DNA from: Isoetes taiwanensis
Lineage: Eukaryota > Streptophyta > Lycopodiopsida > Isoetales > Isoetaceae
Direction of reading: 5' to 3'
Assembly (NCBI GenBank): GCA_021234155.1
Contig: JAJEKV010000062.1
Span: 248,001 to 312,000 of the forward strand
Length of the DNA stretch: 64,000 bases
Part shown: one piece after another, positions 1 to 12,539 of the stretch
Position numbering within the stretch: position 1 is the stretch's first letter
Layout: every line of letters starts with the position of its first letter
The notes under the pieces: generated by a model
The model's database searches: none
Told to the model about the DNA's origin: nothing
The model's input: only the letters and a program-made list of their open reading frames with translations
Program-made: the position numbers and the translations under genes

Positions 1-11
1 AAAGATAATAG

Positions 12-131
12 TTGGACTTGAAAATTTTTAGCCTAAAGGGTCGGACTTGATTTTTTTGGCCTAAAGGGTCGGACTTGAAAATTTTTAGCCTAAAGGGTCG
101 GACTTGAAAGTTTTAGCCTAAAGGGCTGAAC
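12..131. repeat. Short tandem repeat, about 28 bp unit
   Basis: About four and a half copies of a unit reading GCCTAAAGGGTCGGACTTGA plus a T- or A-rich spacer. Copies start near 31, 59, 88 and 116, and the last one is diverged. The first copy is cut by the window edge region. No gene overlaps it convincingly. Confidence 0.85.
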
Positions 132-265
132 TTGACCATTTCGATTGACAAAGGCAACCATGGACTTGGTTGTGTTAATTTGCCATATAATTTTTGATCG
201 AGGACGATCAATCCCAAGAAGGGGAGGAATTGATATGGTGGCGCCGGGGGAGTGGTTGTCGGGAG
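116..265 (+). repeat. Dispersed repeat, copy 1 (copy 2 at 57425-57580)
   Basis: This stretch and 57425-57580 share a series of blocks in the same order: a 'gcctaaaggg..gacttga' block, AACCATGGACTTG, TTTGCCATATAAT, TTGATCGAGG and CGATCAATCC. Both are on the + strand, about 57 kb apart. Divergence is substantial, so the copies are old. The family is not recognised; it could be part of an LTR or another interspersed repeat. Confidence 0.7.
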
Positions 266-411
266 CAAGAGTAGGAGAAAGAAAGCTATCTTCTTTTATT
301 TTGAGAGCATGTTGGGTTCCGTATGGCGGAACGCCAGATTCTCTTACCGATGCGGCGCTTCCTTCCGCTTATGCCCCCCCCTTACGAGAGACGCTGGTCG
401 GCAAAGATTGA

Positions 412-3400
412 TGGCGAAGTTTTTGAATTGGCCAAGGTGCTTGAATGCTGCCACCGCCAAGAGTTTTGATGCTTCCTAGCTCCCCCCTACCTAACTTTTG
501 CCTCGAGATTTTTTCCCCGCTTCTATACGGTTTTGGCCCTCGTAAACGCTCGAGCCGAGATTTGAGGTTCAGAAAACCTCGCTTTCACGTGCAGCTTATC
601 CAAAGCCCCGGTAAAAGTGTAACTTAAACAGATTTGTTCCGGTTCCTTGCCATCTAGAAGAGAGAAAGTCGATAACTCACAATTACGGTGCTATTAGCTA
701 TGTATAATGAAGAAAAAAATTGCAATGAAATAGTTTGGAAATCATTCATTCCATTTAGGTGCATCCAATCACACGCACATTTGGACAATCGCCCTTTCTC
801 GACTTCGAGTCGTGATGGTCGGATCGAGGTCGCTCACGCGTTCGAACTTTTCATTGCTCCAAACAAACTTGAACTTAAAAACGGTAGGCCGAGCATGCCA
901 AGGACATTGACAACATTTCACTTCATCATACAAGACCATATAGCCACTTCACATCCCCATTCCGTGCACCAATCAATAATTTCTTTTGCTTGAGGCCGAG
1001 GATAGACGATCTTATTTGTGTTTTTGATGGCTTCTATGACGTGTTGAGCTTAGAGACATGAACATCTTGGTACACTGCAGCCAGGACTCCATTGACATTA
1101 AAAATTATAAGTTTTGTGGGCCCCTCCGCATCCCGTGTCGAGTTTATCTCCGCCGTTTCGATTGGGATCTAGAGTCGGATCTTGATTCTTTGGGTCCTTT
1201 GTCCCCTCGGGCTTGTAGTCAAGCTCGTGGGCGATATCTTCTTGTGGATTGTTTTTTTATGACCAGTGTCCTCTTGTGCACACGAACTGCACTTAGATTC
1301 CTGTGACTCTGACACTGATTGATTTAATTTCAATGTCCCTGAAATCATAAAGGCATTTAGTTAGTAATATCGGGACGGGGAGGAGATGGGGGTTGGACTT
1401 CCCTCGACTAGAAAGCCCCCATGTGAGAAAGTGAAATGCTTTCAGACTTGGGGAGGAAGTCCCCCGAAAGTCAAAGACCACTGAAACTTGAGACATTCGA
1501 GATTGGAAAAAGTACTGACCTTAGCCAAAGATTCTCCATTATTTATGTTTAATCATTGCTCAAGCCTTCGATATGTGAGGGTTCACCTTCACCGCCTTCC
1601 ATCTCCATCATCTTCGCCCTTGTTGTTTCCTTTCTCGCCTTTCTATTTTGAAAATGGTAATGAAGTGGATCTAGATACGACTTTAATGGTCTCAACCAGT
1701 GTCCTTGTTCCCAACCACATATATTGATCTTCCCCTTGGGAGGACAGCCATTCATGTACAACTCGCATTTAATCGATCTTCCCACCAAGCTTGTAATAAA
1801 GTACTTGATAACTCTCTACCGTATAGAAATCTTGTGTATTGGACCCATAGCACCATCGTTGTTGACTTTGTCAAGTGAAGGCACATCCTCCATAAAGCCG
1901 CCGCCTGTGGTTCCATATTTTTCCGAGAGACCACGAATTTATCCACATAGCGATGCGCTTTAACCACCACCACTCTGTCAAGTCTCAGAGGTGATTGTGG
2001 AACTAAAATAGTGTCAAGTTAAATTTCCCTAAGGTTTAGGAAAATCCAACTTGACTCGAGAGATTCTTCTCCGCCAGCTTTCACCAATTTAAGAAGGGAT
2101 AAAAGATTAGGAATAGTTTGAGGCAAGATGTATGATATTCCACCAAAAGAATCAAGAAACCCCTTGATCAACCAAAAGGGGAATTCACTCATATATAAGG
2201 TGGGGTATGCCATCTGTATGCATGGGGTGGCGAAAAACCCCCCTGCATACAGTTTTTAAAAAGCAAAATTTGACCCCTTCCGAATAAAAATTACCTAGGA
2301 TAGTGCAAAAAATACTAGAAAAAAGATCCCCTGCCGACCATATATGTACGAAAAGGGGTCGAAAAAACCCCCTTACCATGCATGCACATGGTTATACGTA
2401 AAAAAACGGCGAAACCCCCTTGAGTTCAGCACTAAAGGCATCTACAAAAGTTCAATACAAGATAAAGGATAAGGGTTTGAGAGGTAAGAGGAGCAATTGA
2501 TTCGCAGAAACTATGGGAGCTAATCGGCCGAAGAATTGGTACCCTTCAAAGCTGGTTGCAGTTTATTTCAAAATAATACAGAATATTCTTAGGACCTCTA
2601 CTCCTACGAGTAGTTTTACCTTTAAATCATGGCTGTCAAGAAGATCGCTGGAGGAGTTAAGATGAAGAGCAAATCTGAGTATAAGATTATCTTGATAATT
2701 GATGAATATTTATCGCGATAGAGATTAAAATCTTGGTTGCAAAAATGGTTGGAGATAGCTCATTGTTTGGTCATTGTTTTGCATTATAGTGAGTAGTTCT
2801 AAGTCATGTCGGAGTGGATAGTTCCATGGTTGCAGTTGCTAGATGTTGCAAATAATTGCAATCTGCTAATACATGCAGATGCTAACTTCTGATTACTACA
2901 TAATATTATCCTGCATAATCTGGTTGCATGGTCCGTTATCTGATTGTTTGTCTATCTCTATTTAACTTCAAATCTAAAGAATCTTATTTTTTGAGCAATC
3001 AGAGAATGGCATTTTGCAGTTCATATAACTCAATCACTCGCATATACTGACTCTTTCAAATATCTGCAATCCAAAGAGATCTATGCCATGCTAAACATTT
3101 TAACCAACTAGATGGAGGAGGTAGGTTACATACCAAAAGTTGCCTTGATTTTGAACCAAATTCCTACAAAATGACAAACATTGTGTTTGATCATTGTGAG
3201 AAATGATTGTAGCTTTTGAATTGTAAGTATATCTCTATTGGAAATATGTTAAACAACCCAGGGTATTTCAAATATTATGGCATCCATGCATATTTCAAGC
3301 TTATAAATAACATGTCTGAGAAGTGCATCAGCCAGTGAGAGAGGTACCATGAGGAGGAGATTATGTTGTAAGTAATTTTGGAAGTGGCATTTAGCTACTT

Positions 3401-4640
3401 AAACCAAATACGCTCTTTGTTTCGGTCCCATGGGCAAATTCGTCTCCGTGGACGACAAAAATATATTCATTCATTCGTTCTACAAATAAGGGACCATTCT
3501 TAGGCTATATTTTTCAAGTCCAAATGGGCCATATTCAGTAGTTATGATCCCAATGGTGTTCTGAAATCACAAAATGGAACATGTTTGCACAATGGGCAAG
3601 ACTTATAATCTAGGAAGCACACTTGTAGTTTAATTGACCAATACAAGAAAGGGTGTATGACAAGAACTTGATGTTAGATATCCATAAAAGCAAGGGTTGC
3701 TCACAACAGGCATCACTAAATGCAAACACACTTTTGGGTCACTAGAGGGTTGTTTAGCATGTGCAAGCCAACTTGATTAATATAACATATTTTAGCCGTC
3801 AAGACCTTACCAAGAATCTACAATAAAATAAGAGAGAAGAAGAAGAAGAAGCAACTATAGAAGCTACATTAGTCAAATGAGTTGAATAGTGAAAGAGAAT
3901 TGAGTGGCGAAGATGGGTTGCACCTACCATTTAATATTTAGATAGGTAGATACATAGTATTTTAAAGTCGCGCCACTAGAGCGGCGGTATCTCTATATAG
4001 TCTATACTAACTAAAATCGTAGGCCATGAATTATATAGGGTAGGGTGTCCTTACTTAAATCGGTGCCCTAAAATTGTGGACACCTTCGGTGACCAAAAAA
4101 AACGTATGTTCGTAGCGACCTAACCCACGATTTAGGAAAACCCTAACGGAAGAATCTAAGATGTTTGCATGTCGGAACGATGGTGCCCACAGATGGCGTC
4201 GGGAGTCCCTCCTTCAATCGCGCCCGAATCCTTCCACAAATCAAGGCATTGTATTCGAAAGAGAATCAATGGATGCCTCTTTAATGATCACCGTTTTCTA
4301 CCTTTCCATAATCACTTTCGGCTACCTTAGATGGTCCGTTTTATGACGGAATGGCGGTTCACAAGGAGCCCCTATTTATGGATCATTTGGAGTGATCACA
4401 AGCAAAAGGAGGAAAAGTAGCCCACGTTCTTGGAGGGCATTCACACCCTATTTATGGATCATTTGGAGTGATTACGGCATGGATGACTTGCAGCCCGCCA
4501 AATTTGAGAGTGTTTATGAGGGGCTGAATCCAAGGGTGTTTATGCATGCCACTTCATCAATCCCCGATCTCCTTCTATCTCATGTTGGTTTCCTTTCCAA
4601 TTTAGAGTGTATCCGACGGCGCCAAGTTTGTCTATATAAG
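412..4640. other. Intergenic, no supported gene
   Basis: Only short frames without recognisable domains. Visible structure is minor. C- and G-run rich sequence with paired CCCCC/GGGGG blocks lies at 2219-2425. A 27 bp direct duplication (CCCTATTTATGGATCATTTG...) sits at about 4371 and 4446. A block at 3410-3490 is shared in inverted orientation with 58255-58340. Confidence 0.6.
3410..3490 (+). repeat. Dispersed repeat shared inverted with 58255-58340
   Basis: The block with CCCATGGGC, AATTCGTCTCCGTGGACGA and an A-rich end matches the reverse complement of about 58255-58340, which reads CCCATAGGCCAATTGG then TCTCCGTGGACGATAAAAA. It is an old interspersed repeat of unknown family. Confidence 0.55.
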
Positions 4641-4682
4641 TCCTAGCTCTTCGTATTGTAAAGCATCCATTCCTCTCTTTCT

Positions 4683-7218
4683 ATGGCGCCCAGAACTAGA
4701 GCAAGAGCTGCAAGAAGCCCTGACTCTGATGGTGAGTGTGCTGCTGCAGAGATTCTCACAGATTTGCTCTCTACTAGGCCTAGATCAAATGGTAGAAGAA
4801 TTCATGCTCCCTCTCCTCAAGAACAAGCTACTGTTGTAGAACCAAATCATGCTGATCAGAGGCCTAAAAAGGTGGTTAGAAATTATGCTAGAGGTTCATG
4901 GAGTGAGGATGCACTTGAGAAAGCCATGGTTGAGTTTCATTCAGGGCTATCTGACATGAGAAAAGCGCAAGGATGAATGGCATTCCTATTACCAACAGGA
5001 ACCATCTCTTCCATCTTTCTCATAGGAAGTGTGGCAAGAGACCTAAGTCTTGAAGGTTGAGGAAGAGGAGCAATTGAAGGAATGGTGTTTGCAAATGGTA
5101 ATGGAAGGTCCTTGAGTAACAGTTTACAATGTTAAGGGCAAAGGTTGCGAAGAGTATGTGCAGCCGAATAACACCTTTTAAAATGGAATTCCGGGCACTT
5201 TATGTGGAGATGCTTTAAAAAATAGGCATCCGAGATCTCGAGCTTGAGAAAAGCTCAAATTATAGATAATGCGAGGAGCTCTTGCTCTCAGCGGACTAAT
5301 CTTGATGCCTTTTACAATGAATTGCAGAATGCTTATGCTGCTTTTGGGTTTGATGCTCATCACATTTGGAATTGTGATGAGTCTGGTGTCCAAGCCTTGT
5401 AGAAGCGGGAGTTAGAGTGATTACCACAAAGAACACAAAGCGGTATCGAGGAGAGTGATGCAAAATAGGGAATGGATGACTGTCCTTACATGTGTAAATG
5501 CAAAGCCGGGAGAAAGGCTTCCTAACTTATACATTATGAAGGGAGTTAGGGCAAGGGAAGAATATCTAGAAGGCTGTGAACCCGATGCTGCACTATCTAT
5601 GCAAAGGAGGGCATGGATGACTAATGACATCTTCAAAGATTGGGTGAATCATTTCAAAAAGGTGGTACCAGGTGGTGTGTCTCCAACCAATCCTCATTTG
5701 CTGATTTTGGATGGTCATGGATCCCATGTTACTTTAGAAACTGTGAAATTGGCTGCTAGCACAGGTTTACAAATACTCAAGTTACCTGCACACACATCAC
5801 ACCGCTTGCAACCACTTGATGTTGCATGTTTCAAGCCTTTTAAAGAGGCATTCAGACTTATTAGACATGCTTATTGTATTTCTCACTTGGGAGTAGAGCC
5901 TTGTAAGGAGGATTTGGCTCAAATGGTGAGAGAGGCATTAGATAAAGCACTCACTCCACAAAATATCAAGTCCGGATTTAGGAAAATGAATCTGGCCTCT
6001 AGATGCTTCCAAAGTTCGACTGAATTGGGTGGAATTGGAGTTGAATTGCCTATTCAAGGCGGAGAGAATCCAAATGCAGAATCATGGGGCCTCAAACCAA
6101 AGAATGCAGTACCCGTCGCTAATAAGATTGAATTCAATGCTAGTGCTAATGTTGCATCTGTTGCAGGTTCCAATGTGGCTTCTGCTACGTGTAGTGGTGA
6201 GGACAATCAGCAGAATGTTTCTAACAGAAGGGCAGTGAGGAAAACATTTGTTCCAAAGGATATTTCTGGCACCCTGCTGGTAACCAAAGCAGATATGATT
6301 GCCAGGTTGGAACAAGAGGCAAAGGAGAGGGAAGAAAAAAAGAAAGCAAGGTTGGAAGTCGCACAAAAAGAAGAAGGAGTTGCAGAAAAAGAGAAAGAGA
6401 TTGAAAGAGGAAAGATTGAAGGAGATAGAAGAGAGGAGAGAGAAGGGCAAGAAATCCCAACAAGTATCCTGCTTTTTGGCCCACCCAATCATCCTACAAT
6501 TGAAGCTGCAAATGCAAGAAGGGCACGCTATCTTAAGCTCAAAGAGAAAAGGGCAACACAGGCAAGTAAAAACAAGTAAGTAATTCTTTTGTGTTGAATT
6601 TCATTTTACCAAAAAATTTGGCTGAAAAGCATTGGGTTGTGTAGGTTGCGTAAGATGAAGAATACCTCTCATGTGATGGAGAAGATGTTGATGACATTGG
6701 GCAACAGGTAACTTTTAAAATGCTTGTGTTGCATTTATAATTCTGGTCACATATAATTCTGCAAGCTTGTTTAATTACATATATTGCAGCTAAGTTTACA
6801 ACTTTTAATCGTAGGTACACAATGAAGTTATCTTTGATCCTAATGCTTTGCAGATCCAAATGCGGTGGACATGAATAATGATGAGGACAGTGACATTAAT
6901 GTAAGTGATGAGGAGATCCCCAATTGCGTGCTACCACCTGAGATGTATGTAGACAGCCCGCCACCTCCCAGTCCAAGTCAAGATAGTTGTAGCATAGAAG
7001 AAACACACGAGTGCTTCCATGGTACACAAACTGAAAAATCAGCTGCTCAAGATGTATCAGATATATGGCATTCTCAATCTCCAAGCCGAATATGGTCCAT
7101 TGATCCTCTGGACCAAATGTTGGGAATGTACAAGAATGGAGCTTCAGCTCTTCCGAGAAGAGCATCTAAGAGGGTTAGGACCCTCAATTCTTTGTACAAT
7201 AATGACTATGTTCAATGA
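4683..7218 (+). mobile_element. Pogo/Tigger-type (Tc1/mariner) transposase gene, degraded 5' half, intact DDE half
   Basis: A DNA transposon gene. ATG 4683 opens a 97-residue frame ending in a CENP-B/psq-like helix-turn-helix start (RGSWSEDALEKAMVEF), followed by a stop and frame changes to about 5450. The first catalytic aspartate is in WNCDESGV near 5370. An open frame 5458-6579 (373 residues from ATG) carries LILDGHGSH (second D) and, 35 residues on, LQPLDVACFKPFKEAF (third D), then a charged coiled-coil tail from about residue 280. A GTAAGT donor sits at 6575. Short acidic blocks near 6653-6708 and 6814-6855 and the proline- and acid-rich frame reaching 7218 look like further exons. Terminal inverted repeats were not identified. 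The family cuts and pastes DNA at TA sites; this copy is probably inactive. Confidence 0.8.
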
Positions 7219-7505
7219 TGACCCTTTAAGCTGTGTCTTGAAACTTTTATTTCTTCACTAAGGTACAAATTCACCTTTCAGATCTTATTTGCTGTAATCT
7301 GTTGCTCTTAGAGCAAGTTAATAGAAAATGATATTGTTATTTTAGGGGCTATGTGCATGCCAACATAGGACAGTTTGTGTTCCAATTGATCAGATATGCT
7401 GATCCATTTGAGGGCATGCAGCGATTCAACAAAGGGTGAGATTGTGTTTCACTTTGGGCCATGTTGTGATTCAGTTTAGTCCAGAAAGAGCAGCCCTTTT
7501 AAGGC

Positions 7506-7513
7506 TTTATAAG
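7506..7513 (+). promoter_or_regulatory. Possible TATA box of the lectin kinase
   Basis: TTTATAAG lies about 190 bp before the ATG at 7703, a plausible distance for a plant gene with a 150 bp leader. No start-site evidence is available, so this is only a candidate. Confidence 0.3.
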
Positions 7514-7702
7514 TACCTTGTTTGGAACTGAACCTGCCCACACGTTACACCATCAGAAAGCCCATGTCAAGAGCTTCCAATTGAGCCTGCCTCCGTGTGT
7601 TTCTGGTATCTGATCAGCAAGTTATGGGGGTTTGAATTCTTATTTGGTCCATGTATGGGCAGCCCACCCTATGTCCTGGGTAAAGATACAAAATTAGGTC
7701 TA

Positions 7703-9784
7703 ATGGCTTCCTGCTCGATCATCCTTCTCCTGCTTCTATTTCTGTGCGTAGCCTCTGCCAATTTTAGCTTCGATCCCTTCAACACAGAATCTTTCAATTC
7801 CGGCTGCACACTCTTTGGGAACGTAACTACAAACACAAATTCTGTCGAACTTATCCCTGATGTAGTCGGAAACAGTCAAGGCAAAGTGTATTCGAAAGAG
7901 CGATTTAGATTTAAGAATGCAACTACTGCAGCATCCTTCTCTACGTTCTTCACGTTCCAGATCTCTACATGGAGTGGGTGGTGTGTTGGGGACGGAATGG
8001 CATTCTTCGTGCAAGCTGATCCCACACCGATGGCATCGGGAGATCAAACAGCAATGGGTCTGAAAGGAAATTCCACGAACCCATTTCTTGCAGTGGAGTT
8101 TGACACTAACATTGATACGGTTGATAGCAGCGACTGTGGAGGCAAATCTTCTTCGTGTTACATCCAGGATGCGTCCAATTCTGCTCACGTTGGGATAGAT
8201 TTGAATAGCATGTCTTCTGTGAACCATACTTGCTATGCCAAGCTCGTAGGCAGCAGGCAGCAGGCCTGGATCGATTATGACGCGCATTCTCAAATTCTGG
8301 AAGTCAGAATAACTAACGAAAGCAGTACGCGTCCTTCTACCCCATTTGTCTCTGCTCAGGTAAATCTGCTCAAATTTCTGAACACGGATTACTTGCATGT
8401 TGGAATTTCTGCTGCTACCAGTGGCGCAGGAGAAACCAATACAATCTACTCTTGGAGTTTCAACATCACCCAACTTGAAGAGCCTTTGTCTGATCCTGCT
8501 CCTGCTCCTGATCCTGCTTCTGCCCTTGATCCACCATCTTCATCCAAAAAAAAAACTCGATCAGTTACTCTCATCGTCGCTGTTACCGTTCCTGTCGTCT
8601 GTGCCTTCCTTTTTGCTTGTTTAATCTGTATCATCATACGGAGGGCCCAGACCAGGAAAGAAAAACGCCAGAATTTGCCACAAATTGCTGAATTGCAAAT
8701 GTCTCTTGCACAGTATAGCTATGCAGATCTGACTGCCGCCACCAAACGTTTTAGCGAGGAGATGATCCTTGGAGAGGGCGGATATGGAAAAGTTTACAAA
8801 GGAGTATTGCCAGGCGACGGATCCTCCGCAGCTATTAAAGTCATGTCTGCAAAAGGGCTGCACCAATTCCTCGCAGAACTCTCTGTAATAGGGCATCTAA
8901 AGCACAAGAATTTAGTGCGCTTGAAAGGATGGTGTCACCATCAAGAGAAATTGATTCTGGTGTATGATTACATGCCCAATGGGAGCCTGGATCAACATCT
9001 ATTTTCAAAGGATAAGATGCTAACATGGAGTCAGAGATTCGAGATAGTAAAGGGCATAGCAGAGGGACTGTTGTTCTTACACGCTGGATGGGAACAGAGG
9101 ATAGTGCACAGAGATATCAAAGCTGCAAATGTGCTGCTAGATGGCAAATTTGCTGCTCGATTGGGTGATTTTGGGCTCTCAAAACTCATGGAGGACAATA
9201 AAATACAGCAGACCATGACCCAAGCTGGCACCAGGGGTTACATTGCACCAGAATTAGCATACCTGGGCAGGGCAAACGAGAAATCAGACATCTATAGTTT
9301 CGGCATCCTCCTTCTAGAGATAGCTTGCGGAAAATCTGTCCTTAATTTTGCTTATGGATCCCGTGAGTACGAATTTCTGTTGGACTGGGTTTGGGAGGCT
9401 CATTTCAGCGATGAGTTGCTTGCAGTTGCTGATCCCAGGCTTTGTGCCCACTACAACGAAGATGAAATGCGAACAGTTTTATGTTTGGGATTGCTCTGTA
9501 GTCATGCTGATGCAGACCTGAGACCTGGCATGAGAAGATGCTGCCAAATCCTCAACTGTGAGGCTGCACTTCCAGATCTGCCCAATTCGAAACCAACTGT
9601 CTTTTTTGGTGATCATAGCCGATTAAGTTCTGCAGTGTTTTCTCAATCTACAAGTTCTGCAGGACAGAGCAATGGAATATCTAAGAGTAACAAGTCGGGA
9701 TCTACAAGACAGGGCAGTGGCATATCCAACAGTATTAATTTGGAGAGAGGCAGTCTCCCCCTTCTTCACCACACTAGTTACTAA
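7703..9784 (+). CDS. L-type lectin receptor-like serine/threonine kinase (LecRK)
   Basis: A single-exon gene of 693 residues from the ATG at 7703, chosen because it begins a clear signal peptide (MASCSIILLLLLFLCVASA). The frame is open further upstream but without another good start. The ectodomain is a legume-lectin fold (about residues 20-255) with the metal-site motif FLAVEFDT. A Pro/Ala/Asp linker and one membrane helix (about 288-312) precede the cytoplasmic kinase (about 350-625). The kinase has GEGGYGKVYKG, the AIKV lysine, HRDIKAANVLLD, DFG and GTRGYIAPE, so it is an RD kinase with all catalytic residues. The C-terminal tail is Ser-rich. Family members sit in the plasma membrane and take part in defence or development signalling; the ligand is unknown. 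An AATTAAA at 9841 may be the poly(A) signal. A diverged copy of the last third lies at 23562-24195. Confidence 0.96.
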   Translation: MASCSIILLLLLFLCVASANFSFDPFNTESFNSGCTLFGNVTTNTNSVELIPDVVGNSQGKVYSKERFRFKNATTAASFSTFFTFQISTWSGWCVGDGMAFFVQADPTPMASGDQTAMGLKGNSTNPFLAVEFDTNIDTVDSSDCGGKSSSCYIQDASNSAHVGIDLNSMSSVNHTCYAKLVGSRQQAWIDYDAHSQILEVRITNESSTRPSTPFVSAQVNLLKFLNTDYLHVGISAATSGAGETNTIYSWSFNITQLEEPLSDPAPAPDPASALDPPSSSKKKTRSVTLIVAVTVPVVCAFLFACLICIIIRRAQTRKEKRQNLPQIAELQMSLAQYSYADLTAATKRFSEEMILGEGGYGKVYKGVLPGDGSSAAIKVMSAKGLHQFLAELSVIGHLKHKNLVRLKGWCHHQEKLILVYDYMPNGSLDQHLFSKDKMLTWSQRFEIVKGIAEGLLFLHAGWEQRIVHRDIKAANVLLDGKFAARLGDFGLSKLMEDNKIQQTMTQAGTRGYIAPELAYLGRANEKSDIYSFGILLLEIACGKSVLNFAYGSREYEFLLDWVWEAHFSDELLAVADPRLCAHYNEDEMRTVLCLGLLCSHADADLRPGMRRCCQILNCEAALPDLPNSKPTVFFGDHSRLSSAVFSQSTSSAGQSNGISKSNKSGSTRQGSGISNSINLERGSLPLLHHTSY

Positions 9785-9904
9785 GAAATTGTTCCGATAT
9801 TTCTTCGTCCATAGATTGACTTCTCTTATTGTATTTAAACAATTAAAAGAGAAAATCAAGTAGTCACATTACACATCACACTGTTTCGTATGGAATGTAT
9901 AATC

Positions 9905-12535
9905 CTTCCTATCATTATATTTACAAGAAATTTATCGCGGCGCCCCCGCGAACATTTCTCTTTCCTGCAATACACTTTCGGCTAATATTTCTTCTTGTTC
10001 ATTCCACCAAATGTCTTAACAACCACTATGTCAACCAAAGCCATGCCATGTACATGGATTAATTGCGGGCATCATAAAACTAGCCTCTAAACCATGTCTA
10101 GCTTCTTGTTACCTAACATACGTCACAACATGCATGCTCTATGATATGTACATTCTATAGGCATGTCTTCTACAAATATTGCATTGTGCTCTACCAACAT
10201 GCGAACTAAGTTTCTAATGGCATGCCATAATACAAAGCGTGACAATAAATCCAAAGCATCCAAAGCCTGACCTGGAGTTTGAATGATGTAGGAGAATTAT
10301 AGTTCTTTTGGAAATAACATACAACTATAAAATTGGAGCATATGAAGCGAATGTGCAAAACAATAAGGATGTGCACATCCAAGAATATAAGAAGTTTCTT
10401 GGATGTCCAGTATTGTTGAGTTGAAATAGCACTAAAATAACATGTAAAAGTTAGAAAAATAGAGGAATCTACTTTGCAGAAAGTGTTTCAATTGAACTAT
10501 GAAATATAGTTTTTATGTTAAAAGCAGCATCCCGGAGGTTTATGATCCCAAGTATACCCTCCACATCTAGTTGACAGTAGTTGACGATGTGCTTCAAAAT
10601 CCATACCATCAGCCTTATTGGTGCCAAACTGATCAATACTTCAAACTACATTACTGCAGAAGATAAACTTCTCAATCCCAACATCTTTCTTAGTGGTTGG
10701 AGCTTACCAAATTGTATCTACACACTATTTCTATCAATAAATGCTTAGTAGGATGTGTTGGTAAATCTCTAGTGGCAGACCATTTTACCAAATCCATAAG
10801 CTGCGCCATCTTGAGGTTTTTGTTGGGCCTTTTCATTTTTAATATTGAGCCCTACAAATGGCTGTAAATCTTAATCTAGCCTAAAGAAGTAGCAGGAGCA
10901 GTGTATTTGTGCAAGAAACCCTGTGCACCAAAAAAAGTCTGCCTTTTACAGCTGAGTTTGCAAGCTATCTGCCACTGTAGACTGATTTTCTTGGCATTCA
11001 CTTTAGAACTGTATAAGCTTGGCTTGTTGGCTGATGCAGCCGTGTGAAACATAAATGTTGGTAGAAACCAGATTCTTTTGCTCCCCTTGTGCTTCTTGTG
11101 TCTTGCGGAGCCTCAGAGCTCGATTTACATGGGTCCCTTATTTGGCCCAGATGGAAATTGGCACAAAGAATGTACTGCTTGAGCAAGAGTCGAATGGAGC
11201 CCTGGCCAATCTAGGAGCTGCGCTGTGGCTGCCATAGCCACAAAAAATGCATAGAAGAATGCTGAAAATTATAACCTAGAACTTTTGTTTTCCCTTTTTA
11301 ACCCAAAAACCCCAACCGCTTGCTAATCTGAAGGTAATATGCCAGCGCCATCTCAGAAGGCACTCAATTTGAACCGCATCAATATTTCTTGCTCTGTGGT
11401 GGGCTTCGACTTACTCTAGAATCCTTCTCTGCTCTCCTTAGGAAAATGATTTTCGATTCCTCCTCTGCGACCATCTGGGGACCATCTGCACCAACAGCTT
11501 CAGACAGTTTATAAATTATGTTGTGTACAGGAGTGAGTTGTTCCAAATCGTTGCATCCAAAAGAAATGAAAAGAGTTCTAAGGCAAATGCTTGCTTGGCG
11601 AAAACGATTGCCAGACTTCTAGAATCAAGACAAAAACCAAAGCATCCCCTGCGGCAAACAAAAAATTTACCTCACTAAGTTTGTAGATCCCAGCGCCGCT
11701 ATGCCGAAGACATTGATGCATGAAATAAAAATGAAGAAACCCAAAACATTTCTGGAACCTTCTCTTCTAGGTTATGAAAGAGAGCAGAACCACAGACGTC
11801 GCAGTGTCGAAGGACGCCGTAGCCAACAAAAGTTTTCCATGCCGAATGCAACGTGTCAAAAAAATTGCTATCTGAAACGTGTCAAAAAATTTTATGAAGG
11901 AGTGTTGCGCACAAGATTCTGCCCTCCAATAATTATATATGTTAAGATATATTTATAAAATTATTCTATGTGTCCCAGGGAAGCGATGCACCCATGGTTT
12001 ATATAATGTGCTAAAAATATGTGACATGTTTCTTTGCCGTCGGATTGGGGGCACAAGTTGTGTGGCGAAACCTGGGCCATTGGATTATGGATAGGTCATG
12101 CATGGGGCATGCATGGCCATGCATGAGGGCATGCAACACATCCCTGGACCATTGGATCAAAAAGGGGAGGCAAAATCATGGCCCTTGATTTTTACAAGCA
12201 AGGTGCAAGGAAGCTTCTTAAAAAGTGAATTTGGTGTAATCAATATTAACCGTTAGATCAAAAGGGGGAGGAGAAATCCTAGCCATTCATTTTTTTATTA
12301 AAAAACATTTTTTATATTAAAGGAGGTGAGGTGGCACCCTTATTTAATGAAAAGGTAATGAGGTGGTACCCCATTAATTATGAAGCTTTCCAGGAAGCTT
12401 CCTTCTTTTGTGCTGCCTTCAAACGACTTTATTTTGCGATGGAGATCTCGGATCAATGTGGGACCCATGCCATTGGATTCCTCTCATTGAAAACTTTTTA
12501 ATGAGTAGTGGTTTGGCATCGTTCCGTGCAACCTT
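9905..12535. other. Intergenic, no supported gene
   Basis: AT-rich sequence with no recognisable coding domain. At 12148-12196 and 12247-12295 two copies of a block (CCATTGGATCAAAAAGGGGA... / CCGTTAGATCAAAAGGGGGA...) lie about 99 bp apart. Such repeats are often seen in LTR promoter regions, but I see no LTR boundary. Several overlapping GCATGCATG blocks occur at 12097-12135. Confidence 0.5.
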
Positions 12536-12539
12536 GGAT

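Noticed and set aside
6082-6492. Minus-strand frames rich in Leu, Phe and Ser under the transposase tail
   Set aside because: They are complements of the Lys/Glu-rich coiled-coil codons (AAG/GAG read as CTT/CTC), not membrane proteins.
7736-8473. 245-codon minus-strand frame inside the lectin kinase
   Set aside because: Antisense shadow of the lectin domain; no start context, no domain, and the plus-strand protein explains the sequence fully.
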